Under the pieces are notes generated by a model. That model ran no database searches. It was not told the origin of the DNA and was given only the letters and a program-made list of their open reading frames with translations. A DNA stretch of 13,965 nt from Desulfotignum sp. Lineage in GTDB: Bacteria; Desulfobacterota; Desulfobacteria; Desulfobacterales; Desulfobacteraceae. Below are positions 6,553 through 13,965 of this stretch, piece by piece. Location of the stretch: the NCBI GenBank assembly GCA_011390695.1, contig JAABRW010000066.1, positions 1-13,965 on the forward strand, given 5' to 3'. The position numbers and the translations under genes are program-made. Every line of letters begins with the position of its first letter. The stretch's first letter is position 1.

Positions 6553-7728
6553 ATGGCCAATGTTCTCCAGAACGAATTTGAAACTATTCTCAACGGGATC
6601 CGGGATTTTATTCTCATTATTTCTCCGGACCAGAAGATTCTGGAAGTGAATGAAGCGTTTTTAAAACACATGCAGTATCACCGTGAAGATGTTATCGGTA
6701 AAAAATGCTATGAAGTGTTCCAGCGCATCACCCGGAAAAGCTCCAACTGCCATGAACGCTGCCCCCTGGATCAGGTAGTCAAAAAAAGGCGCCACTGCCA
6801 GGTGGAGCTTTCCCGGATGGACCAGAAAGGCAAAACCTGGTACACGGAACTGACCATTTTCCCCATCTGGGAGAAAAAAGGCAAAATTTTAAAATTTATC
6901 GAAATCAGCCGGGACATCACCAAACGCAAATCCGATGAAAAAAAGACCCGAGAGCACCTGCAGAAAATGGTGGAGGAACGCACCCGGCAACTGAAAGAAT
7001 CCCATGAGCAGCTTCTGCACCAAGACAAGATGTCATCTCTGGGAAAACTGTCTTCTTCCGTGGTCCATGAAATCAATAACCCGGTGGCCGGCATACTCAA
7101 TCTGGTGCTGCTCAGCAAGCGGATATTACAAGAAGATACCCTCACCGGGCCGGAGCTGGATGTTTTTTCCCAGTACCTGGATCTCATGGAGACCGAAACC
7201 CGCCGGGTAACCCGCATCATCGGCAATCTGCTGGCCTTTGCCCGGCAGTCCAAAATCAAGGTCACCCGTTTTGATGTCAACGAACTCATTGAACAGACTC
7301 TGATGCTCAACGCCAACCTGCTGCACCTCAACAAGATCCGGATCATCGAGGATCTGGAGAGAAACCTGCCCCTGATAAAAGGATCGGAAGACCAGATCCA
7401 GCAGGTGGTCATGAACCTGATCTCCAATGCCGTGGAGAGCATGGCCCAAGCCCCGAGAAAACGACTGACTTTGAAAACCGCCAGCACCCCGGACAAGAAT
7501 GCCGTGAAAATGCAGATTACAGATACCGGGGCCGGCATTTCCAAAGCATATATTTCCAAAATATTTGAGCCGTTTTTCACCACCAAAAAAAAAGGCAAAG
7601 GTGTGGGCCTGGGTTTGTCTGTGGTCTACGGCATCATAGAGGAACACGGCGGCAAAATGTATGTGGATTCCACCGAAGGCCGGGGCACCTGTTTTACCAT
7701 TACCCTTCACACGGCAGGGCCGTCCTGA
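6553..7728 (+). CDS. PAS-domain sensor histidine kinase (NtrB/AtoS-like)
   Basis: A 391-residue kinase with no transmembrane segment, so probably cytosolic. The PAS domain covers about 5-125 and carries a Cys cluster, C52, C66, C70 and C82 (KKCYEVFQ, NCHERCPL). This cluster recurs in PAS domains of sulfate reducers and may bind metal or sense redox state (inference). A coiled-coil linker follows at about 127-158. HisKA has phospho-acceptor H172 in VVHEINNP, the HEINNP form typical of kinases paired with sigma-54 regulators. The ATPase domain has the N box (NLISNAVES, N288 and N292), G1 DTGAGI (324-329), an F box around IFEPFFTTK, and G2 GKGVGLGLS (348-356). AAGGGA at 6541-6546 supports the start. 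It is divergent from the GcvH-like operon; the likely partner is the NtrC-type regulator at 2222-3565. Confidence 0.94.
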   Translation: MANVLQNEFETILNGIRDFILIISPDQKILEVNEAFLKHMQYHREDVIGKKCYEVFQRITRKSSNCHERCPLDQVVKKRRHCQVELSRMDQKGKTWYTELTIFPIWEKKGKILKFIEISRDITKRKSDEKKTREHLQKMVEERTRQLKESHEQLLHQDKMSSLGKLSSSVVHEINNPVAGILNLVLLSKRILQEDTLTGPELDVFSQYLDLMETETRRVTRIIGNLLAFARQSKIKVTRFDVNELIEQTLMLNANLLHLNKIRIIEDLERNLPLIKGSEDQIQQVVMNLISNAVESMAQAPRKRLTLKTASTPDKNAVKMQITDTGAGISKAYISKIFEPFFTTKKKGKGVGLGLSVVYGIIEEHGGKMYVDSTEGRGTCFTITLHTAGPS

Positions 7729-7797
7729 TGTTTCAAATGTCTTCAGATGAATGGTATGAGCAAGATCAGGTGAAAACAGCCGCCGGCTGATCCGGAT

Positions 7798-8574
7798 TCA
7801 CTTCAATCTTTCGTTCTCCGATTCGGTCGGACCCCTTTTTCTGCCGCAATAAGCAATGACTATACCATCGGTGAGCCGGTTAAAACCCACCCGGGAAAAA
7901 CCCGATGCCTCAAGCAGGGTCTTTATGGTTTCCGGGGCGGGGAATCTTCGCACGGATTCGGCAAGGTAGATAAACGGGGCATCCTCACCGGTAATAACTT
8001 TTCCCAAAAAAGGCATGATTTTAAAGGAATACCAGTTGTAAAGCGTTTTTATCCATGGTGTTTCCGGGGTGGAAAATTCCATGATGATCAATTTTCCCCC
8101 GGGTTTTAAAACCCGGTATATCTCGGCAAATCCGCCCGGCATATCCACCAGATTGCGAATGCCGAATCCCACAAAAACAGCGTCAAAGCAATTATCGCAG
8201 AAACCAAGCTGTTCAGCATCTCCCTGCATCCAAAGGATTTTATTTTCCCCTGATCCGGCAGCTGCCTTTTCTGCCTTTTTTTTCCCTGCCGCCATCATGG
8301 CCGGGCTAAAATCACATACCACAAAACGTCCTCTGGTTTTTAAACGGGCAATATGCCGGGCAAACTCTCCGGTACCGCCGCAAAGATCCAGAATGCAGCT
8401 GTCTTTTTTCATGTCCAGGTATTGCAGGCAGGTCTTCCGCCAGAAGAAATGAAGTCCGAAGCTCATCAGAGAGTCGGCCAGATCATAGCGCTGTCCAATG
8501 GCATTGAAATACTGTATCACCCGTGTTCTTTTTTCAAAAAATCCGGGATACTGGAAAGGCCTTTTCATATGCAT
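7798..8574 (-). CDS. UbiE/MenG-like class I SAM-dependent methyltransferase
   Basis: A 258-residue methyltransferase of the UbiE/MenG family, whose members C-methylate demethylmenaquinone or related quinols. Family marks are VIQYFNAIGQRYDLADSLMSFG (19-40), motif I ILDLCGGTGEFA (61-72), acidic D88 after the second strand, GFGIRN (136-141), YRVLKPGGKLIIMEFS (153-168) and YLAESVRRFP (203-212). Motif I reads CGGTG where UbiE proteins commonly have ACGTGD. The C-terminal tail is charged. The ATG at 8574 follows the SDR stop by 2 nt (TGA-AA-ATG), so translation is probably coupled; a second ATG at 8568 is also possible. Being downstream of an SDR and an FAD/Fe-S enzyme, it may serve a dedicated lipid or quinone-like pathway rather than housekeeping menaquinone synthesis. 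It converges with the kinase gene across a 69-bp gap. Confidence 0.85.
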   Translation of the reverse strand: MHMKRPFQYPGFFEKRTRVIQYFNAIGQRYDLADSLMSFGLHFFWRKTCLQYLDMKKDSCILDLCGGTGEFARHIARLKTRGRFVVCDFSPAMMAAGKKKAEKAAAGSGENKILWMQGDAEQLGFCDNCFDAVFVGFGIRNLVDMPGGFAEIYRVLKPGGKLIIMEFSTPETPWIKTLYNWYSFKIMPFLGKVITGEDAPFIYLAESVRRFPAPETIKTLLEASGFSRVGFNRLTDGIVIAYCGRKRGPTESENERLK

Positions 8575-8576
8575 TT

Positions 8577-9766
8577 TCAGTTGTTTCCCCAGTTTTCAGC
8601 CAGGGCATACTGCATGCATCTGGCAAACATGGGGTAATCAAATTCCGGGCATGAAATCTTGTGTGTATTCAAAACAGCCCTTGTGCTGTGATTTTCAAAA
8701 ATGCGTTCATCTTTCATATAGGGTTTGTAGGTTTTGATACAGCGTTCAAACAGCAGTTCCAGATGGGTTTTGGAACCGGGATGTATGTTCTCCGGGCAGA
8801 CAGCCTGCATACCGCTGATGTTGAAATATCGCTGACTATAGTCAATGAGCTGTGCTATGGATGTATTTTTGTCATTCACCAGGTGGTAGATGCCGCCGTT
8901 TTTTTGGGTCGCCATCACTGCTGAAAATGCGTCCGTGAAATAATCCACCGGAATCAGGTTGATGCCGCTTTCCGGAACTGTTTCAATGCGTATGGGCAGA
9001 TGGGCTTTGCCATTTTCGTCAAAGGTGATACCCATCTTTCCGGCATTTTTGCCGGATTTGTGCATGAAATCTTCATAATAGAGGTTTTTTAAGAAAAGAA
9101 GCGTTTTAACAGGATAATAAAGGGCATTGAACCTCAAGGTTTTTCCTGTTCGGGAATGCCCGTACACCACGGACGGCCGGTAGATATTCAGTTGAATGCC
9201 ATGCTGCCTGCAAAAATGTGCGGCTGTTTTTTCCGCCTGGTGTTTGGTTTCTTCATAGACATTGAAATACCGGGTTGTTTCTGCCGGGCCCTCAGGGCAT
9301 GGTCCGCGCTTTTTGCCGGCCACATAGGCGGTGCTGATGTGGTGGAAACAAAAACAATTGCTTTTGGCGGCAAAACCAAGCAGGTGATGCAGATTTTCCA
9401 CATTTGCTTTTTTTACCTGATCGCGTTTTTGTTCAGAAAAAGAGGTGTCTGAAGCACAGTGGATAATTTCATCCACCCGGGATGCAAGCCGCCGGTACTC
9501 CTCCCGGGTCAGGCCCAGATCAGAGCGGTTTACATCTCCGGGTATGATATGCACCCGGGAGGGGTTTGGAAAATCCATGTCCATCCACTGAAAAAGTTTG
9601 TGCATCCGTTTTTCAGGTGCATCCGTTTTGTATGGACGGACAAGCAGATATATAAAATACCCTTTATTAATAAGCATCTGCGCCAGGTGAATGCCCAGAA
9701 ACCCGGAGGCCCCGGTCAGCAGGATCCGGGTTTGGCGAAAATGTCTTTTGCCGGCAATGTCATCAT
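8577..9766 (-). CDS. SDR-family oxidoreductase, male-sterility/thioester-reductase-like, with disturbed start
   Basis: An extended SDR resembling the NAD-binding domain of fatty acyl-CoA and thioester reductases, which reduce acyl thioesters to aldehydes or alcohols. The Rossmann motif TGASGFLG is encoded at 9693-9716. Downstream come LLVRP, PGDVNRSDLGL, the STAYVAG strand and the catalytic Y-x3-K (YEETK, 36 codons after HCASDT), then YRPSVVYG. The first in-frame ATG is at 9677, after the Rossmann motif. Between the in-frame stop at 9792-9794 and that ATG there is no ATG, GTG or TTG. Two ATGs at 9766 and 9763 lie in another frame, which ends at 9716-9718. A single-base frameshift near 9725-9740 (real or a sequence error) or an ATT/ATC start would explain this. 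The end given assumes the frameshift. Its stop is 2 nt before the methyltransferase ATG. Confidence 0.78.
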
Positions 9767-9810
9767 CGCTCGCTCTGATAATACCCCCCTTTTACACAAA
9801 AATTATGTTC

Positions 9811-11670
9811 TCAGGTATATAAAAAATTTTCTTTTCTGGTACACCCCTGGGAAAAGATATATTTCAGCCATTTTACGCCCTTATGGGCTGCACTCAGCCT
9901 GTCCATCAGTGGCTCCAGATCTGCCATGGCCCGCCGGATTTTATCAGCTTCCCTGATATTGGTATGATCGATGTAATAATCATATTCCAGTATTCCCCGT
10001 TTGCCGAAATCCAAAGGCGTAAGAAAACCAAAGTCATGGTCAATGCCATGTTGTTCTGCAATCTTTTCAAGAGATGCCAGTATTTTCCGGATCACCGCCA
10101 CCCGGTCCAGGGGAACATACACCAGAAAGGCAAACATGTGCTTGTGCCGGGACATTCTGGCACTTACTATTCTGAACATGTTCAGCCATACCATATCTGT
10201 CATATGGGGGCGGCTGTAGAGATCAGTGTAAAATTCCCTGAGGTCTTCGTCCACCGCACCGGCCAGTGTTTCCGGAGCAGGTGAAAGCAGGGTTTCCAGC
10301 ACGGGCAGCATTTCCCGGCTGAATACGGTTTCATATGCCGGCCGGTCGCTTTCCAGTCCTTTGACAATATCCATCCATTCAGGACCGGTAAGCCGCGGCA
10401 GTCCGAGCATGAGCATTTTAAAGGTATCTGCATCAATTACACAGGAAACCATCTGCCTGATGGCCTGGCGCGCGTATCTGTCACCGATGACACACACCAT
10501 ATAACGAATATCCAGAATATCGCTGAATACATCACCTGTTTTCTCGGCAAGAAAAGCCGTGGGTGAAATAAAGGTGGACAGATAATGGCCCCCCAGTATA
10601 CCCGCAGACAGTCCGATCCGGCGAATGCTCAAATCCCTGGCAAAGGAAACCGCCTGCTCAAGAGAAGTAAAGGGCACCAGAACACCTGCTTCATCATCGG
10701 TGACCGGATGCATCCGTATCCTGGCAGAGGTGCAGATGCCCGGAGACGGCAGAACCGCTTCTTCAAACCCGAAAGCATTGGGCGCATTCTTGTCGTTCAG
10801 CCTGAATATCTCACCGTGCAGATCCGTAAACGTCATGTCCACAAAGTGGTCGGCTCCCACGCCATATGCATGGGCCCATGTGGAAAACAGTCCTGTGCAT
10901 ACGATATTTCCGCACACAGTGGCTGCAGGTTCGGCTGTATTCACACGGAAGCCGTGTTCTGTTGCCGCTTTCTGCAGTTCAAAAGAAGTTACCCCGGGTT
11001 CAATTACTGCCGTCCAGTTTTCATGATCTATCTCGATATGTTTCATCCGGTTTACATCGATTACTATACCGGGGGTAAACACAAATCCGAATACACTGCC
11101 CCCGTTTCCACGGACCATGACCGGGATATCCCACTGGTCTGCATACCGGACGATCTCCACCAGTTCGCCTGCACTGCCCGGCAGCACAACATATCCAGGC
11201 ATCTGTCTTTTGGCAAGGGGAAAGGGGTCGTTGGCATAGGTCACCAGATGGGCCGGGTCATTGGTGGCCCATTTTGATCCCGTTATATGTTTCAGTGCGG
11301 CCAATGTCTCATCTTCCGGGACAATTTTTATTTCCCCGTTCTCTTTTTCAAAGGCGCCAAGAAAAGCTTTTAAAGCCTGCATGACCGCCATGGGCCGCAT
11401 GCCGGTAACAAAATGGCATTGTTTGTCGCATCGGCCGCACAGGGTGCAGGAAGAAATGATCTCCACGACCGCTTTTGTCACCGGTATCAGTCCCCGGGCC
11501 AGGGCATCACAGATATCCATCCGGCCCTGGGGAAAAAAGCTTACATAGGGCGTTTCTTCTGCCGGCGGACATAGTCCGGTTTCCAGAAAATCAATTTTAC
11601 ACATGGCATAATGCCGGCATTGGGATGACATGCTGCTGATCTCTTCGGTGATATGTTCCAATGGTTTCAT
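9811..11670 (-). CDS. FAD-linked (PCMH-type) oxidoreductase with N-terminal Fe-S motif
   Basis: A 619-residue fusion. The N-terminal part has CTLCGRCDKQC (75-85), a C-x2-C-x2-C-x3-C 4Fe-4S motif, and three upstream Cys (C18, C24, C34, the last as CPP) that could help a second cluster. A PCMH-type FAD domain covers about 155-325, with VLPGSAGELVEIVRYA, the FAD loop VRGNGGSVFG (187-196), PGIVIDVNRM, IEPGVTSFELQ and GVGADHFVDM. The remaining 290 residues would be the substrate domain. The order differs from the common GlcD-GlcF type, where the Fe-S part follows the FAD part. The enzyme probably moves electrons between an organic substrate and an Fe-S carrier; the substrate is unknown. ATG 11670 follows a modest AGGCAGG site and is 34 bp past the ABC exporter stop. 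The SDR lies about 44 bp downstream, so a shared operon is likely. Confidence 0.86.
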   Translation of the reverse strand: MKPLEHITEEISSMSSQCRHYAMCKIDFLETGLCPPAEETPYVSFFPQGRMDICDALARGLIPVTKAVVEIISSCTLCGRCDKQCHFVTGMRPMAVMQALKAFLGAFEKENGEIKIVPEDETLAALKHITGSKWATNDPAHLVTYANDPFPLAKRQMPGYVVLPGSAGELVEIVRYADQWDIPVMVRGNGGSVFGFVFTPGIVIDVNRMKHIEIDHENWTAVIEPGVTSFELQKAATEHGFRVNTAEPAATVCGNIVCTGLFSTWAHAYGVGADHFVDMTFTDLHGEIFRLNDKNAPNAFGFEEAVLPSPGICTSARIRMHPVTDDEAGVLVPFTSLEQAVSFARDLSIRRIGLSAGILGGHYLSTFISPTAFLAEKTGDVFSDILDIRYMVCVIGDRYARQAIRQMVSCVIDADTFKMLMLGLPRLTGPEWMDIVKGLESDRPAYETVFSREMLPVLETLLSPAPETLAGAVDEDLREFYTDLYSRPHMTDMVWLNMFRIVSARMSRHKHMFAFLVYVPLDRVAVIRKILASLEKIAEQHGIDHDFGFLTPLDFGKRGILEYDYYIDHTNIREADKIRRAMADLEPLMDRLSAAHKGVKWLKYIFSQGCTRKENFLYT

Positions 11671-11704
11671 AAAAATACCTGCCTGTTTATTTTCAATTTA
11701 TCCT

Positions 11705-13489
11705 TCACACGTTTTCTTTTTCCAGCAGATGATAATATTCTCCCCTGGTTTTGACCAGGGCTGTGTGGCTTCCCTGTTCCCGGATCCGGCCCTGCCTGAG
11801 CAGCATGATATGGCCGCACTGCCGGATGGTGGACAGGCGGTGGGCGATGATAATGGACATCCGGCCGTGCATGAGCCGGTTCATGGCCTCATGTACGGCT
11901 TGTTCAGATCCGGAATCCATGTAGGAGGTGGCCTCGTCGAAGATGATCAGGTCCGGATCGCAGGCAAAAGCCCTGGCAATACACACCAGCTGCTTTTCCC
12001 CGGCGGACAGCGGACGTCCCCCTTCTTTCAACAGGGTGTCGGGTCCTTTGAATCTGTTATACAGAAAATGGCAGTTGGCCTGCTCCAGCACTTTTTTCAG
12101 GGCAGCGGCGTTCAACGGTTTTTCCGGAGGACAGACATTGTCTTTGACAGTGCCGGAAAAAAGGATGGGATCCTGCATGACCAGGGCGGTTTTTTTCCGG
12201 ATATCCGTGATGTTGATGGCATCCATGGCCTGGTTGTTGATCAGGATACGGCCGGCATCCTGCCGGTAGAACCCGGTGATCAGGTTGATGATGGAGGTTT
12301 TGCCGGAACCTGTCTGGCCGACAATGCCGATGGATTCTCCTTTTTTCAAAGAAAAACAGATGTCTTTGAGCACGGGTGTGTCTTCATCATAGGAGAAATC
12401 CACATGGTCAAAGGCCAGGCGGTCAATGGTATCCAGCCGGGTTCTTTTTCGGGTGATGCGTTGAAGGTCCCGGGGTTTTTCCAAAACTGTGATGATACGT
12501 TCGGCAGATGCCAGGGCATTCTGGAGCAGGTTGAATTTTTCCGACAGCTCCCGCAGGGGCCTGAAAAACAGTTTCATATAGGTGAGAAAGGCCACCAGCT
12601 CACCAATGGTCATCTGATTGGATGTCACCTTGAAACTGCCGGCCCACAAAATGATGGCCGTGCTGATGATGCCCAGGAATCCGATAAAAGGCATGAACAC
12701 CGCAAAAATTTTTATCTGGAACATGGCAGCGGTATAGTGGGCCTCATTGAGCTGCCTGAAACGGTTGATAAAAGTATCTTTGCTGCCGGTGGTCTGGATA
12801 ATCCGGATGCCGGAAATACCTTCGGAAAAGCTGTGGTTGATTTCCCCTATTTTCTGGCGGATGGTCCGAAAGACATTGCGTACCCGCCTGGAAAAACCGG
12901 TCACACTCACCAGGATCACCGGCACCAGCAAAAACAGGTAAAAGGCCAGGCCGGGATTGAGCCTGGCCAGCATCACAAAAATGGCGGTCATGAGCACCAG
13001 GTCTTTGAAGATGAACACCAGTACACTGGTGAACATCTCGTTCATGTTCTCGATATCTCCGGCCACCCGGGCCACTAGACGGCCGGAGGCGTTTTTGTCA
13101 TAATAGGACACCGGCAGACCGGTCATATGGGAAAACAGGGCGCACCGCAGATGCAGAATGATCTTCTGGCCGCTGTATTCCATGAACAGGGTCTGGCCGA
13201 AATCAATCACAAAGGCTGCCAGGATCACCAGGCCGAAAAACACGGCAAATTCTTTGAATTCTGTCATGGGGTATCCGAGAAAAGAAGCACCGGACCCATT
13301 TTCCGATCCCAGGATAAATCCGTCCAGGCCTTTTTGAATGAGCAGGGGAATGGACAGTTCAAAGAAAATGCCTGCAAATACCAGCAGGGTGGAGCAGGTG
13401 AGCATCCAGGCATAGGGCCGGATATAGGGCCACAGTGCTTTTGCCAGCACCAGATCTGCCAGGCGGATTTCCTTTTCTTCCAGTTTCAT
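11705..13489 (-). CDS. ABC transporter permease/ATPase, catalytic half of a heterodimeric exporter
   Basis: A 594-residue half-transporter of the type-IV exporter (MsbA/TM287-TM288) class. The transmembrane domain (about 20-320) has hydrophobic spans near 27-50, 82-103, 155-176, 180-198 and 262-284, including the coupling segment LPVSYYDKNASGRLVARVAGD. The nucleotide-binding domain (about 356-590) has Walker A GQTGSGKT (391-398), Q-loop Q439, Walker B LIIFDEA with catalytic E519, and switch H550. The signature is LSAGEKQ (494-500) instead of LSGGQ. It is complementary to the partner upstream, which has a good signature but a changed Walker B, so the pair should have one active and one degenerate ATP site. 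Start and partner stop overlap as ATGA (13486-13489). Cargo unknown; export of a lipid-like product of the downstream enzymes is possible. Confidence 0.93.
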   Translation of the reverse strand: MKLEEKEIRLADLVLAKALWPYIRPYAWMLTCSTLLVFAGIFFELSIPLLIQKGLDGFILGSENGSGASFLGYPMTEFKEFAVFFGLVILAAFVIDFGQTLFMEYSGQKIILHLRCALFSHMTGLPVSYYDKNASGRLVARVAGDIENMNEMFTSVLVFIFKDLVLMTAIFVMLARLNPGLAFYLFLLVPVILVSVTGFSRRVRNVFRTIRQKIGEINHSFSEGISGIRIIQTTGSKDTFINRFRQLNEAHYTAAMFQIKIFAVFMPFIGFLGIISTAIILWAGSFKVTSNQMTIGELVAFLTYMKLFFRPLRELSEKFNLLQNALASAERIITVLEKPRDLQRITRKRTRLDTIDRLAFDHVDFSYDEDTPVLKDICFSLKKGESIGIVGQTGSGKTSIINLITGFYRQDAGRILINNQAMDAINITDIRKKTALVMQDPILFSGTVKDNVCPPEKPLNAAALKKVLEQANCHFLYNRFKGPDTLLKEGGRPLSAGEKQLVCIARAFACDPDLIIFDEATSYMDSGSEQAVHEAMNRLMHGRMSIIIAHRLSTIRQCGHIMLLRQGRIREQGSHTALVKTRGEYYHLLEKENV

Positions 13490-13965
13490 GGTGTTTCCTC
13501 AAACTGCTGGACTTCAAATGCATGGCGGTAATAACGGCTGGTGTCGAGCAGCTCGGCATGGGATCCGCTTGCCCGGATCCGGCCGTTTTCCAGGATATAT
13601 ATCCTGTCGCAGTCAGCCAGGGCCGACAGACGGTGGGAGATGATGATGCAGGTGCTGCCCTTGGTAAGTCGGGTGATGCCGCCAATGATTTTGTGGGCCG
13701 TCTGGGTGTCCAGCTGGCTCACCGGATCATCCAGGATCAGAACCGGTTTTTGCTCCACCAGGGCCCGGGCCAGGGCCAGCCGCTGTTTCTGGCCCCCGGA
13801 CAGGGTAACGCCCCGCTCTCCCACCCGGGTATCCAGTCCTTGGGGCATGGCAGCAATGGTGTCGGTCAGATCACAGGTATGGATCACCCGGTCCAGGTTC
13901 CGGGAATTGAGGTGCCGTCCCATGAGAATATTGTCTTTGATGGTGGTGGAAAACAAAAAGGGTTC
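13486..13965 (-). CDS. ABC transporter ATP-binding half, degenerate partner (C-terminal part)
   Basis: The 3' end of the partner half-transporter; 159 residues are visible, beginning just after the Q-loop (EPFLFSTTIKDNI), and the gene continues beyond the right edge. The signature is canonical, LSGGQKQR, at visible residues 55-62. Walker B is VLILDDP, with Asp80 in place of the catalytic Glu. The D-loop is SQLDTQ and the switch His is H111 (IISHRLSALADCD). The Glu-to-Asp change is the known mark of the degenerate site in heterodimeric exporters. It overlaps the next gene by ATGA, so the two halves are translated together. The transmembrane part and Walker A are not visible. Confidence 0.93.
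   Translation of the reverse strand, partial: EPFLFSTTIKDNILMGRHLNSRNLDRVIHTCDLTDTIAAMPQGLDTRVGERGVTLSGGQKQRLALARALVEQKPVLILDDPVSQLDTQTAHKIIGGITRLTKGSTCIIISHRLSALADCDRIYILENGRIRASGSHAELLDTSRYYRHAFEVQQFEETP

Noticed and set aside
6282..6581. TTG-start ORF of 99 codons with a ferredoxin-like C-x5-C-x2-C stretch (CDGAGLCGTC)
   Set aside because: No ATG, no ribosome-binding site, overlaps the kinase start by 29 bases, and the rest of the translation has no 2Fe-2S domain pattern. The Cys match is most likely chance, though a gene relic cannot be excluded.
7764..7792. GATCAG/CTGATC dyad between the convergent kinase and methyltransferase genes as a terminator
   Set aside because: The loop is long (17 nt) and no T-tract follows on either strand.
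11630..13078. 482-codon + strand ORF opposite the ABC exporter gene
   Set aside because: It is a shadow: the - strand encodes an intact exporter with all ABC motifs, and the + strand translation shows no domain.

Overview
The window reads as chromosomal DNA of a strictly anaerobic, sulfate-reducer-like Desulfobacterota (Desulfobacterales), at about 50% GC. This placement is inference. It rests on the gene content: a menaquinone-type methyltransferase, a sigma-54 two-component system, a PAS kinase with a Cys cluster, paired Cys-rich GcvH-like proteins, and a PCMH-FAD oxidoreductase with an N-terminal Fe-S motif. There are no rRNA or tRNA genes, insertion sequences or CRISPR arrays. Eleven protein genes fill nearly all of it; two are cut by the window edges.

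Left part, + strand (1-4128): the 3' end of pnp (polynucleotide phosphorylase, KH plus S1), overlapped by a WalJ/YycJ-type metallo-beta-lactamase-fold hydrolase. After a 157-bp gap come a nitroreductase-family flavoprotein, an NtrC-type sigma-54 response regulator and an archaemetzincin zinc peptidase. The last two are 14 bp apart and probably co-transcribed.

Middle part (4109-7728): two tandem paralogues on the - strand form an operon and are the most unusual content. Each carries two copies of a Cys module with fixed spacing (C-x12-C-x5-C-x2-C) followed by a GcvH-like domain that lacks the lipoyl lysine. A 574-bp divergent intergenic region separates them from a PAS histidine kinase on the + strand. 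That region holds a good candidate sigma-54 promoter pointing at the GcvH-like operon, and repeated GTTGT(T)GGA elements about 100-210 bp upstream of it. With the sigma-54 activator on one side and the kinase on the other, the simplest reading is one regulatory island: kinase, NtrC-type regulator, sigma-54 promoter and Cys-rich GcvH-like pair, with the archaemetzincin as a possible accessory.

Right part, - strand (7798-13965): transcribed leftwards, an asymmetric heterodimeric ABC exporter (genes overlapping by ATGA), then an Fe-S/FAD oxidoreductase, a 'male-sterility'/thioester-reductase-like SDR and a UbiE/MenG-like methyltransferase. Spacing is tight (34 bp, about 44 bp and 2 bp), so this may be a single operon for making or modifying, and possibly exporting, a lipid- or quinone-like product. 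The SDR has a start problem: its glycine-rich NAD motif lies upstream of the first in-frame ATG with no standard start codon available, which suggests a frameshift or an unusual start.
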